Assembly (NCBI GenBank): GCA_009691715.1
Contig: SIAN01000001.1
Location: 62,001 to 126,000, forward strand
Direction: 5' to 3'
Length of the DNA stretch: 64,000 nucleotides
Origin: Planctomycetota bacterium
GTDB taxonomy: Bacteria > Planctomycetota > B15-G4 > SIAN01
Shown: in pieces, positions 30,214 through 42,782 of the stretch
Layout of the letters: the number at the start of each line of letters is the position of its first letter
How positions within the stretch are numbered: position 1 is the stretch's first letter
The notes under the pieces: generated by a model
The model's database searches: none
What the model saw: only the letters and a program-made list of their open reading frames with translations
Told to the model about the DNA's origin: nothing
Position numbers and translations under genes: made by a program

Positions 30214-31353
30214 ATGATGACGCTCGCGATCGTCATCGACCGTTTCGATGCGCAGCGTGGCGGGGCGGAGCGCTACCTCGCCGAGCTTGCGACGCGACTC
30301 GTGCAGCTCGGCCATCGGGTTCGCGTCTACTGCGTCTCGCACGCGGACGTGCCGACGGGTGTCGTCGTGATTCCGATCGCGGCCGGCGGTACGACGCGGG
30401 TCGCGCGCGAGCGACGGTTCGCCACGATGGCGGCGACGCGGGCGCGAGCGGACGGTTGCGCACCGCTGCTCGCGATCCGGCACGTGCCGGAGGCGACGGT
30501 CTACCAGCCGCATGGCGGCGCGTGGGCGGCGAGCGCCGCCGCCCGAGTCGACAGCGATCCCTCTCCGCTGCGTAAAGCGCTGCGCCAGCTGTTTCATCGA
30601 GCGAGTCCGCGCCACCGCCACTTCCGTGCAGTCGAGCGCGAGATCCTGGCGCGCGCCGACGTGACCGTGCTGGCGGTCTCCGATCGCGTTCGCGCCGACC
30701 TGCTGGCGATCGATCCCGGCGCAGACGCTCGCATCGTGGTGCTCGCGCCGGCGATCGATGTGGCGCGATTCCAGGCCGTCGCCGCCGCGCGCGCGGCAGC
30801 GCGACGATCGCCCCGGCAGCCCGCGCGCCTGCTGTTCTGCGGCCACGATTTCGTGCTGAAGGGGCTGTCGCACGCGCTGTCGGCCTTCGCCCGCTGCGAT
30901 GCGCGCATTCAGGGCGCCGTCCTCGAAGTGATCGGAAGGGGCGATCCGGGGCCGTTCAAGCGTGAGGCGGCGCGGCTCGGAATCACCGATCGGGTGGCGT
31001 TTCGCGGCGCGTCCGCTGATCTTTCCGACTCGCTGCGCGCTGCTGACCTGCTGCTCCATCCGACCTGGTTCGATCCGTGCGCACTGGTCTGCCTCGAGGC
31101 GCTGGCGGCGGCGGTCCCGGTGGTGACGACCGAGCGCAACGGCGCCGCGAGCCTGGTGCGTGCAGCGCGCGGCCGCGTCGTCCGCGACCCCACCGCGCAT
31201 GCGGAGCTGGCGGCCGCGATCGACGCGCTCCTGGCCGACGCCGACGCTCCAGCGCATGCTGCTGCGGTCGGCGCGACGCTCGGCTGGGAGGCGCATCTGA
31301 AGCGTCTGCTGCCGTTGCTTGTGGCGGCGGCGGCGCGGAGCGACCGGCGATGA
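30214..31353 (+). CDS. GT4 glycosyltransferase
   Basis: This is a glycosyltransferase of the GT-B fold, family 4 (379 aa), similar in layout to WaaG. The N-terminal domain starts with a DRFDAQRGGAERYLAEL motif. The C-terminal domain has FCGHDFVLKGL and VIGRGDPGPF, and the nucleotide-sugar site LLHPTWFDPCALVCLEALA (Glu-x7-Glu-like). It would add a sugar to the LPS core or another surface glycan. Two adjacent ATG codons mark the start. It overlaps the next glycosyltransferase by four bases. Confidence 0.88.
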   Translation: MMTLAIVIDRFDAQRGGAERYLAELATRLVQLGHRVRVYCVSHADVPTGVVVIPIAAGGTTRVARERRFATMAATRARADGCAPLLAIRHVPEATVYQPHGGAWAASAAARVDSDPSPLRKALRQLFHRASPRHRHFRAVEREILARADVTVLAVSDRVRADLLAIDPGADARIVVLAPAIDVARFQAVAAARAAARRSPRQPARLLFCGHDFVLKGLSHALSAFARCDARIQGAVLEVIGRGDPGPFKREAARLGITDRVAFRGASADLSDSLRAADLLLHPTWFDPCALVCLEALAAAVPVVTTERNGAASLVRAARGRVVRDPTAHAELAAAIDALLADADAPAHAAAVGATLGWEAHLKRLLPLLVAAAARSDRR

Positions 31354-32351
31354 AAGTGCTGGCGCTGGTCGAGTCGATCGCGGATGCCAGCGTTCGGTTG
31401 CGCCTCGAGCCGCTGTTGGCGCCGCTCGCCAGAAGCGGAGTCGAGGTGAGGATCGAGGCGATCGCAAGGAGCGGGCCGCGGCGCTGGCGTCAGCTCGCCG
31501 GCGCGCGGGCGTTCGATGCCGTCTGGTGGCAACGGCGGTTGCCGCAGCCATGGGAAAGTGGGTGGCTCGCCCGCTGCTCGCGGCGGCTGATCGTCGACCT
31601 TGATGACGCCGTCTGGCGGCGCGACCATGCGCCGTTTGATTCGTGGTCGCGGTCGTGGCGCGCGCGCACACTGCTGCATCGAGCCCAAGTGGTCACGGTC
31701 GGGGCGCCGACGCTTGCGGCGGAGCTGTTGGAGCTCGGGGTCACCGCCGTCGTGTTGCCGACTCCGGTCGTCGCGGCCGCGAGTGGCGGTGGCGTTCGCA
31801 GCAAGACACCGCTGCTGGTCTGGGTCGGACAGCCGGCGACGTGGCCGTACGTCGCTCCGTTCATGACGCAGTGGGCCAGGGTGCGCGACGCCGTTCCGGG
31901 CGTTCGTTGGCGAATCGTCGGGGCGGTGAACCAGGTCGCCAGCGGAGACGGGTTGGAGTACGAACCGTGGTCGGCGGAGGCGGAGACGCGAGCGCTGGCG
32001 GAGGCGTGGATCGGTCTCGCGCCGTTGCCCGACGACCCGTGGACTCGGGGGAAGTGCGGCGCGCGGCTGCAGAGCTATCTCGCCGCCGGGATCGTCGCCC
32101 TAGCGAGCCCGGTTGGCGGTCAGGCCGATCTCATGCGCGAGTTCGGAGCCGCCCACCCCTGGACGCTCGGGTCGGATGGCGTCGCCGAAGTCTGCTCGCT
32201 GCTGCGCGAATGCTCCCAAACGGATCCTGTCTCGGTTGCCGCTGGCGCCCGTCTGCTCGCCGAGCGTTCGGCGACGCGCATCGCGGCGCGTTGGTGCGCG
32301 ATCGTCCGCCAGGGAGCGGCGAGCGTTGCCGATCGACCGGTAGGGCGGTAG
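31350..32351 (+). CDS. Glycosyltransferase family 4-like protein
   Basis: This 333-aa protein has a GT-B outline. It contains DAVWWQRRLP and LIVDLDDAVWRRD in the N-terminal half, as seen in several envelope GT4-like proteins. The C-terminal half has PLLVWVGQPATWPY and GLAPLPDDPWTRGKCGARLQ, then a SYLAAGIVALASPVGG loop at the sugar-nucleotide site. Its acceptor is unknown. It ends the run that begins at nrdR, and two hairpins follow its stop codon. Confidence 0.78.
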   Translation: MKVLALVESIADASVRLRLEPLLAPLARSGVEVRIEAIARSGPRRWRQLAGARAFDAVWWQRRLPQPWESGWLARCSRRLIVDLDDAVWRRDHAPFDSWSRSWRARTLLHRAQVVTVGAPTLAAELLELGVTAVVLPTPVVAAASGGGVRSKTPLLVWVGQPATWPYVAPFMTQWARVRDAVPGVRWRIVGAVNQVASGDGLEYEPWSAEAETRALAEAWIGLAPLPDDPWTRGKCGARLQSYLAAGIVALASPVGGQADLMREFGAAHPWTLGSDGVAEVCSLLRECSQTDPVSVAAGARLLAERSATRIAARWCAIVRQGAASVADRPVGR

Positions 32352-32384
32352 AACGCGCCGCCCTACGGCTTGCCCCTATGGGGC
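32340..32384 (+). terminator. Paired hairpins after the LPS gene run
   Basis: A perfect 9-bp stem GTAGGGCGG / CCGCCCTAC (32340-32348 and 32358-32366, loop 9) spans the glycosyltransferase stop codon. A second hairpin GCCCC-TAT-GGGGC follows at 32372-32384. No run of T follows, so this is not a classic intrinsic terminator, but in GC-rich genomes such stacked stems often end transcripts. Confidence 0.45.
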
Positions 32385-32397
32385 TACGGAGCTGACC

Positions 32398-33003
32398 TTG
32401 CCGCGTCTTCTGCCCCTTCGCCCGCTGCGACCAACCGCCGGCAAGGCGGCCACTTTCACCGTTAGCTTGTTGGTCGGTTCGCTGCTCGGTGGCTGCGCGT
32501 CCTCCGGGGGTGCCGGCTCTGGCGGAGCGGCTGCAGCGGGCGCGCTCGGCACGAGCGCCGCCGAAACCTCAAGCATCCTGTCGGCGTCGGCGACGCAGGG
32601 GCCGATCGACGAGTTGGTGAGCTACATCAGCGGTCTGCTGCCGCTCGACGAGAATGCCAGCCCGGCGGCGCAGCGCGCGCGAATGCTCGAACAGGCGGGC
32701 ACGTCTCATTTCCGCCACGAAGAGCTTGGTGCCGGCCGCGCCGAGATGGCGCGTCACCGAGCCGGCTTCGCCAACCAGCGCGCGGGATTCGTCTCACCGG
32801 TGTTTGCCGCCAGCCGCGAGCGGCTGCGAACCGGCCGGGCCCACCCGTTCTCCGGCCCGGTCTTGGGCGGTGCGATCTCGCAGACGCTCGCCAATCCCAA
32901 TCTCGCCCGCGGCATCCTGACCGGAGTCGCGGCCACTGGCGTGGCCCCGGTCGGAACGGTCAATCCGATCTTGGGGCAGTTGCTGCCCGCGTTCGGAAAC
33001 TGA
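32398..33003 (+). CDS. Small hypothetical lipoprotein
   Basis: The TTG start at 32398 gives a 201-aa protein with a basic N-terminus, a hydrophobic core and the lipobox LLGGC (Cys about residue 35). A Gly/Ala/Ser linker follows. The mature part has a predicted helical region with Arg-rich amphipathic segments around 105-140, and a small hydrophobic Gly/Pro-rich C-terminus. GGAG lies about nine bases before the start. I recognise no family. It sits between LPS genes, so an outer-membrane or periplasmic envelope role is plausible. Confidence 0.6.
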   Translation: MPRLLPLRPLRPTAGKAATFTVSLLVGSLLGGCASSGGAGSGGAAAAGALGTSAAETSSILSASATQGPIDELVSYISGLLPLDENASPAAQRARMLEQAGTSHFRHEELGAGRAEMARHRAGFANQRAGFVSPVFAASRERLRTGRAHPFSGPVLGGAISQTLANPNLARGILTGVAATGVAPVGTVNPILGQLLPAFGN

Positions 33004-33134
33004 CCTTCGACTTGTTCGGTCGTCTCCGCACGACGTTCTTCCGGGGTGGGCCATCGTCTCGCGCGTGTTCGCTCGTTACGCCGTGATGTTTCGCACGTAG
33101 AGTGTGCGCCATTACGAGCGGAGCGAAGCGCGCC

Positions 33135-34202
33135 ATGAACCCGCGGGAGGAGAGCTGCCGTCGCATCGCCGTCCGCCTCCCGAACTGGGTGGGCGACGTC
33201 GTGATGGCGACGCCCCTGCTGCGAGCGCTTCGGAGCGCGGCCCCGCACGCGACCATCACCGCAATCGGGACGGCACCGTGCGGTCGACTGCTCGCCGGCG
33301 CACCCTGGTTCGACCGCTACGTCGCGCTCGATGCGCGAGGACGCCATGGCGGACTCCTCGGCTGGTGGCGCGCGGGTCGCGATGTCGCCGCTGATGGTCG
33401 ACCGGACCTGCACCTGCTGCTGCCGCACTCGCTCTCCTCGGGACTGATCGGTGTCGCGAGCCGCGCGCGGTGCCTGGCCGGCTACTGGACCCGGGAGCGC
33501 GGCTGGCTGCTCGACTGCAAGCCGCGGCTCGCGCTCGAAGGCCGCCGCCGACTGCCGCTGCCGATGACTCGGCTCTACCTCGATCTGCTGCGGGCGCTCG
33601 GGGTTGACGCACGCGACGAGTCGTTGGCGTTGCCGCTGTCGGAGGCGGAGACGACCCGCGGCGAAGCGATGCTCCACGCCTTCGGGATCGACTCGAACGA
33701 GTCGTTCATCGCCGCCAATCCAGGCGCCGCGTTCGGGGCGTCGAAGTTCTGGACGGTCGAAGGTTTCGCCGAGACCATCCGCGGCTTGCACCAGCGGCGC
33801 GGCTGGCGGACGCTGGTGCTGTGCGGGCCCGGCGAAGCGGCGCAGGCGCGGACGATCGCTGACGCGGCCGGACCTGCCGCGATCGACACCTCGTCGGCAC
33901 CGGTCCCGCTCGAACTCCTGAAGCCGGTGTTGCGCCGCGCGGCGCTGCTGTTGACGACCGACACCGGACCGCGCCACATCGCCACCGCGTTCAAGACGCC
34001 GTGCGTCGTCTTGATGGGCCCGACCGATCCCCGCCACACCGCCAGCAACCTCGAGCGCACGCGCGTGCTGCGCGTCGACGTGCCGTGCGGCCCCTGCCAC
34101 TTGAAGACCTGTCCGCTCGACCACCGCTGCATGACGTCGCTCACCGCGGCGATGGCGTTGCAAGCGACCGACGAGTTGCTGGCGGCATCCACCGCCGCCT
34201 GA
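33135..34202 (+). CDS. waaF: GT9 heptosyltransferase (WaaF-like)
   Basis: This is an ADP-heptose:LPS heptosyltransferase of family GT9 (355 aa). The N-terminal RLPNWVGDVVMATPLLRAL is the acceptor-side motif of WaaF/WaaC. The C-terminal half has AANPGAAFGASKFW, LLTTDTGPRHIA (ADP-heptose site) and the WaaF-type cysteine-rich ending CGPCHLKTCPLDHRC. It would add a heptose to the LPS inner core using ADP-heptose from hldE. The ATG at 33135 was chosen over a GTG at 33102 because of GGAG upstream. Confidence 0.9.
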   Translation: MNPREESCRRIAVRLPNWVGDVVMATPLLRALRSAAPHATITAIGTAPCGRLLAGAPWFDRYVALDARGRHGGLLGWWRAGRDVAADGRPDLHLLLPHSLSSGLIGVASRARCLAGYWTRERGWLLDCKPRLALEGRRRLPLPMTRLYLDLLRALGVDARDESLALPLSEAETTRGEAMLHAFGIDSNESFIAANPGAAFGASKFWTVEGFAETIRGLHQRRGWRTLVLCGPGEAAQARTIADAAGPAAIDTSSAPVPLELLKPVLRRAALLLTTDTGPRHIATAFKTPCVVLMGPTDPRHTASNLERTRVLRVDVPCGPCHLKTCPLDHRCMTSLTAAMALQATDELLAASTAA

Positions 34203-34212
34203 GGAACCCCGC

Positions 34213-36276
34213 ATGCCCCGCTTCATCGTGTTCGCCGAGGGAGAGCGCCGCGAGCTCTTGCTTGACAAGGCCCAGGTGATCGTCGGGCGCGGTACCAGTT
34301 GCGACCTGCGCATCACCGATCGCATGGCATCGCGCATCCATTGCCGGATCGAGCTGGATGGCAATGGCCACGCGCAGGTGGTCGATGTCGGCAGCCAGAA
34401 CGGCACCTTCGTCAACGGCCAGCAGACGCTCACCGTCGATCTGCGGGCCGGCGACGTGATCTCGATCGGCGCGACCCGCATCTACTACGAGCGCGAGCCC
34501 GACCCGAACGAGACCTCGCTCCTGGCGCGCCCGAGCCTCCCCAATGACGACTTGGTGCGGCGGCTGACGCGCGAGCGCAGCAACCACCTGCGCCTGCAGC
34601 GCATCTCGCACGCACTGTCGACCGAGAGCGATGTCGAGAAACTGCTGACGTTGGTGGTCGACTCCCTGATCGAGCTCGCCGGCGCCGAGCGCGGCTTCCT
34701 GATCCTGCGCAAGGCGGAGCAGGCGCTGCACTTCGTGGCGGCGCGCAACTTCGACGGCGACCAGGTCCCCGAACCGGAGCTGGCGATCTCCCGCTCGATC
34801 GCGCAGCGCGTGCTCGAGACCGGGCTTTCGATCCTGTCGGTGAACGCCGGTGATGACCAGCGCTTCGAAGGCGTGCAGTCGATCAGCAACATCGGGTTGC
34901 GCTCGGTGCTGGTGGTGCCGTTGGTGGCGCAAGGCGAGACGATCGGCGCGGTCTACGTCGACCATCGGATGACGAAGGGCGCGTTTGACGACGAGGATCT
35001 GCGCCTGGCCGAAGCATTCGCCGGGCAGGCGGCCGTCGCCGTGCACCGCGCGCGCCTCGTGACTCACCTGATCGACGCCAACAAGCAACTCGAGGAGAGC
35101 CAGGAGCGGGTGCGCCTGCTGAACGAGGAGCTGAAGCGCCGCGTCGCCGTGCAGGAGGTGGAACTAGTCGAGGCGCGCGCGCGGCTGCGCGAGCGGGCGG
35201 CCGCCGGCGGCAACGACTACTCGAGAATCGTCGGCCGCAGCAAGCCGATGATGGACATCTTCCGGCTGCTCGATCGAGTGGTCGGGAGCGACTTCCCGGT
35301 CCACGTCTCCGGCGAGAGCGGCACCGGCAAGGAGTTGATCGCGCGGGCGATCCATGAGAACGGCCCGCGCAACGGCCAGCGCTTCGTCTCCGAGAACTGC
35401 GCCGCGCTGCCGGATGCTTTGCTGGAGAGCGAGCTGTTCGGCTACGAGCGCGGCGCGTTCACCGGCGCGCGGCAGAGCAAGAAGGGGCTGCTGCAAGTGG
35501 CGCACAAGGGCACGCTCTTCCTCGACGAGGTCGGGGACATGAGCCCCGACGTGCAGAAGAAGGTGCTGCGCTTCCTGCAGGAGGGCGAGTTCCGGCCGGT
35601 CGGCGGTCGCGAGTCGATCCACGTCGACGTCCGCATCATCTCGGCGTCCAACAAGGACTTGGCGCAGATCGTCGCCAAAGGCGAGTTCCGCGAGGACTTG
35701 ATGTACCGGTTGAACGTGCTGCCGATCCATCTGCCGCCGTTGCGCGACCGGAAGGACGATGTCCCGTTGCTGATCGACTCGTTCATGAAGCGCTTCGGGC
35801 GCGAGACCGGCCGCTCCTCGATGAAGATGCGCCCGGAGGTCCTCGACGCGCTCTGCGCATATCACTGGCCCGGCAACGTGCGCGATCTCGAGAACGAGAT
35901 CCGGATGTTGATCACCTTCTCCGACGACCCGATCACCCTCGACCGCCTGTCGGAGCGGATCCGTCGTACGATGTCGGCGCCGAGCGACGCGCCGCTGCGC
36001 GAAGGGCTCTCCGGCAGGGTCGAGGCGCTCGAACGCGCCGAGATTCGCCGCGCACTCGAGGAGGCGACCGGGAACAAGAGCCGCGCGGCCGACACGCTCG
36101 GGATCTCGCGCTTCGCCCTGCAACGGAAGCTCGAGAAATACCGGATCGGGACTGATGGGCGACCGCTGAAGCCGGGCGAGACGGTCGATGGCGAGGACGA
36201 ACCGGCCGGCGCCGCGGCGACGGGTGTCGGCGGTGGCGGCCCGGGCGAGCCCGGAAACGGTGGCGAACAGCGGTGA
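34213..36276 (+). CDS. FHA-GAF sigma54-dependent transcriptional activator
   Basis: Four domains are visible in 687 aa. An FHA phosphothreonine-binding domain at about 5-90 contains GRGTSCDLRITD and SRIHC. A GAF sensor domain lies at about 115-275. An AAA+ domain at 330-570 has Walker A GESGTGKE near 366, the sigma54 contact loop GAFTGA near 415, and Walker B LFLDEVGDM. A Fis-type helix-turn-helix lies near 605-645. It activates sigma54 promoters in response to a small ligand and to phosphorylated partners. The Ser/Thr kinase two genes downstream is an obvious candidate partner. The C-terminus is a disordered Gly-rich tail. Confidence 0.95.
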   Translation: MPRFIVFAEGERRELLLDKAQVIVGRGTSCDLRITDRMASRIHCRIELDGNGHAQVVDVGSQNGTFVNGQQTLTVDLRAGDVISIGATRIYYEREPDPNETSLLARPSLPNDDLVRRLTRERSNHLRLQRISHALSTESDVEKLLTLVVDSLIELAGAERGFLILRKAEQALHFVAARNFDGDQVPEPELAISRSIAQRVLETGLSILSVNAGDDQRFEGVQSISNIGLRSVLVVPLVAQGETIGAVYVDHRMTKGAFDDEDLRLAEAFAGQAAVAVHRARLVTHLIDANKQLEESQERVRLLNEELKRRVAVQEVELVEARARLRERAAAGGNDYSRIVGRSKPMMDIFRLLDRVVGSDFPVHVSGESGTGKELIARAIHENGPRNGQRFVSENCAALPDALLESELFGYERGAFTGARQSKKGLLQVAHKGTLFLDEVGDMSPDVQKKVLRFLQEGEFRPVGGRESIHVDVRIISASNKDLAQIVAKGEFREDLMYRLNVLPIHLPPLRDRKDDVPLLIDSFMKRFGRETGRSSMKMRPEVLDALCAYHWPGNVRDLENEIRMLITFSDDPITLDRLSERIRRTMSAPSDAPLREGLSGRVEALERAEIRRALEEATGNKSRAADTLGISRFALQRKLEKYRIGTDGRPLKPGETVDGEDEPAGAAATGVGGGGPGEPGNGGEQR

Positions 36277-37862
36277 AGTCGCGGAGTTTCTTCGCCGCCT
36301 TCGCGCTCGTGATCGCCGCGCCGTCGCTGCGCGCGGACACGTTGCACCTGAAGGATGGCGCCAAGCTCGAAGGCAAGGTCGTCGCCGAGGACAAGACTGG
36401 CGTGACGATCGAGACGCCGCTCGGCCGCATGGTGATCGAGCGCGCGCGCATCGCCCGGATCGAGAAGGGGCCGACGGCGCGCGAGGACCTCGAGCAGCGC
36501 GAGAAGGCTCTGGCGGCCGATGCGAGTGCGGAGAAGTGGTTCGAGCTGGCTGAGTTCGCGGCTTCGAAGGGGCTGAAACGCGAGCGCGAACGGCTGCTCG
36601 ATGCGACGCTGAAGCGCGACCGAAACCACGCCGGCGCCAACCTCGCGAGCGGTCGCGTGCAGCACGACGGTCGATGGCTGACGCCGGCGGAGCGCGATCT
36701 GCTGGTGAAGGCGGCGGAAGTCGAGGCGATGCGGGCGCGCGGCCTCGTCGAGTGGGAAGGGCGCTTCGTCACGCCCGAGGAGAAGGCGCACTTCGAGCGC
36801 GGCGACGTGCGCGTTGACGTGCGCGGCGAGAGCAAGTGGATGACCGCCGACGAGGCGAAGCGTGCGCAGGGGCTCGAGCGGATCGGCAACGATTGGTTCG
36901 CGGCCACCGAAGTGATGGCGCGCCGGCGCGCGCAGGGATTCGCCAAGGAAGCACGCCTGAACCTGACGGTCCTTGCAGGCGAACACCTCGTCTGCGCCAC
37001 CGCGTTCGGCAAGGGGCACGCGAAGCAGATGCTCGAAGCCAGCGAGAAGGGCTACTTGCTTGCGGCGGAGGTGCTGAAGGAGACGGCGTCCGACCTGACC
37101 TGGATCGGCGGCCACAAGGCGTTGGCGATCGTGGTCGACACGCGCGATGACTTCGGCGGCTTCGCGCGCTTCTTCGCGCGCGACGAGTCGAAGGTGGACC
37201 AGCGCTGGGCCGAGGGCGTCGCGAAGGTCGACGGCTTCTTCTGGTGGGATCCAACCGGCAGTTCGGCGACTTACAAGGGCGGGCGGCACGTCGACGACAC
37301 CACCGCGCACACGGTCCACCACCTCGGCCACGTCTTCCTCAATCGTCATGGCTACAACTTCCGCTTCCTCCCGAGCTGGCTCGACGAGGGCTTCGCCGCT
37401 TGGTTCGAGTACCGCGTGCTGGGCCGCAACGCGATCTCCTGCATCGCAGCACGGCGCTACGCCTCGCAGAAGACGGTGCGCAAGGAAGAGTTGCTGGCGA
37501 ACGCGCGCTGGTTCGAGGACGCGGTGAAGCTGATTCGCGACGGCAAGGATCCGATGTTTCCGTCGCTGTTGCCGCGAGATTTGTCGACCATCGAGCCCGA
37601 GGAGGTCTCGAAGGCGATGGTGGTGATCGACTGGCTCGTGACCGAGCGCAAGGACGGATTCCTGAAGCTGTTGGCAACGTTGCGCGAGCAGTGGCCGAAG
37701 GGGATCGTGCCGCCGACGAGTCCCGCCGCGGCCGCCGCCCACCGCGCCGCGTTCGCCGCCCTCGGATTGCCGGCTGAGTTGCTCGATGCCGAGTTGCGTC
37801 GAGCGATCGCGGAACGACCGGTCCCGAAGCGAGGCGACGGACAGCGAGGCGAGGGGAAGTGA
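36273..37862 (+). CDS. Exported zincin-like protein with altered active site
   Basis: A signal peptide (about 1-21, ending LRAD) is followed by a small beta domain (LHLKDGAKLEGKVVAED). A charged helical middle carries the repeated theme HDGRWLTPAERD / WEGRFVTPEEKAH. From about residue 230 the protein resembles peptidase MA-like gluzincins: HTVHHLGHVF near 346-355, then PSWLDEGFAAWFE. The classic motif is HExxH, but here the Glu is replaced by His (HHLGH). Zinc could still bind, but normal peptidase catalysis is doubtful. The GTG start overlaps the activator gene by four bases. Confidence 0.7.
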   Translation: MKSRSFFAAFALVIAAPSLRADTLHLKDGAKLEGKVVAEDKTGVTIETPLGRMVIERARIARIEKGPTAREDLEQREKALAADASAEKWFELAEFAASKGLKRERERLLDATLKRDRNHAGANLASGRVQHDGRWLTPAERDLLVKAAEVEAMRARGLVEWEGRFVTPEEKAHFERGDVRVDVRGESKWMTADEAKRAQGLERIGNDWFAATEVMARRRAQGFAKEARLNLTVLAGEHLVCATAFGKGHAKQMLEASEKGYLLAAEVLKETASDLTWIGGHKALAIVVDTRDDFGGFARFFARDESKVDQRWAEGVAKVDGFFWWDPTGSSATYKGGRHVDDTTAHTVHHLGHVFLNRHGYNFRFLPSWLDEGFAAWFEYRVLGRNAISCIAARRYASQKTVRKEELLANARWFEDAVKLIRDGKDPMFPSLLPRDLSTIEPEEVSKAMVVIDWLVTERKDGFLKLLATLREQWPKGIVPPTSPAAAAAHRAAFAALGLPAELLDAELRRAIAERPVPKRGDGQRGEGK

Positions 37863-37881
37863 AGGGACAGCGGAGCGCGCG

Positions 37882-41246
<3,365 letters not shown>

Positions 41247-41250
<4 letters not shown>

Positions 41251-42632
41251 GCCGCGCTCGACCGACGGCGCGTTCTGCGATGTCCGCGGCGCCGCTGGTC
41301 GCTGCGCTGCTGGTTGCGTTTCTGGTTGCGGTCCCGCTCGTTCCGGCGCCTGCGGTCGGTGCCGCCGCCAGCAGTTGCGCGATCGGGGAGTCGTTGCTCG
41401 ACACGTTGCGCGTCGAGCTGTCGGCATCCGAGCCGGCGCGCCGGCAGGCGGCTTTCGATCGGTTGCGCCACGAACTGGCGCCGACGGAGCTTTCGCGGCT
41501 CCTCGCCGAGATGCCGACTGCAATGCCGTCGCTCGCCGTGGCGTATGAGCGCGTCGCGATGGAGTTGCCGCGGCTTCGCGCGGCGCTGCTGCGACTTGCG
41601 CTGGCCGGCGACGCCACGGCGGAACTGCTGCTGTGCGCGGCGTTCCGGCAGCGCGCCACGGAGCTGGAGCCCTATCGATCCGCACTCGCCGACCTGCGCG
41701 AGCACCGCCTGCCGTGGAGTCGGCCGGGCTGGCGCGGCGCGCGCTCGGGCCTCGCGCGTGCGCGCTTGTCGTGGCCGGAACTCGAGCTCACGTTGCGTTC
41801 GGCGGGCGCCTTCGAGCAGCCCGTGGTCGTGCTGCCCGGTTGCCTGCGCGACGGCGTCACGGCACCGTTGCCGCTCGAGGTGTCGCTCGATGGCTGGCTT
41901 GAGGTCGAGTTGCGCCGGCGCGGACTGGTCGCAGTTCGCGGGACGGTCGCGGCGTGGATCCTGCCGTACGACCGCGCTGCCGAGTTTGGCGCGCATGAGG
42001 CAGAAAAGGCGAGTCTCGAGTTGCTCGAATTGCACCAATGCGAGCAGCAGTGGTTCAGGGCCGCGCTCGTTGCGTGCCGGGGGCTGCCGGTTGCCGAGCA
42101 GGGTCGGGCGGCGGGTGACCTTCTCCTGCGCACCCGTCTCTGCTGGGCGGAAGGCAGTAGCGGCGACTCCGACTTCGATCGTGCGCTCGGCGAGGCGCAC
42201 GCCGCGTTCGCACCGTGGATGGACGCGCCGGTCCGCGTGCGAGCCATGCTGCCATCGAGCACCGAGTCGGTGCCCACGCTGGTTGCGCTGCGGCGGGAGC
42301 TTGACGACTGGCTCGCCGGGGCCGCAGCTCCCGCAAACGCGCCGCTCGATCGACTCACGGACTTGGTCGACTGCGCGAGCGGAGTGGCATTGAGCGAGCC
42401 GCTCTTGTGCGGAGAGCTCGCCGACGCCTTGCGCAAGGCGCTGCCAGCGCTCGGTGCTGGTGTTGTCCATGACGCGTGCAAGGACGCCAGCGCCGAGCTC
42501 CTCACGATCGGGCGCGCGGCTCGCCCCGGCAGCGCCAGAGTCGTGCTGCCGGGCGGCGCTGGCGGCGTCGGCGTCGGCGTCAGCGTCGGTGGTGTTGGTG
42601 GCGACGCCGGCAGCGACGGCGATCGGCGCTGA
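41247..42632 (+). CDS. Secreted hypothetical helical protein
   Basis: I do not recognise this 461-aa protein. A basic N-terminus and hydrophobic stretch (about 15-38) look like a signal peptide ending near AVGAAA. The mature part is largely helical, Ala/Leu/Arg-rich, with a possible beta domain around residues 185-240. The C-terminal 30 residues are Gly/Val-rich and look disordered. It overlaps the kinase gene by four bases, so its product is probably made together with the receptor and acts on the same side of the membrane as the kinase's outer region. Confidence 0.6.
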
Positions 42633-42782
42633 ATCGCTGCGCGATCGCTCGAGCCGTCGCGAAATCGCGTCCCACCGAGCTCTCCGCCGCTTCACCCCGA
42701 GCATTTCGGGACCGAAACCTCGGCAGGTCTCTCGCTCCGGGCGCCGCGCCGCGGGCTCGCGCGAGGCCGCGGGGATTGCCAG

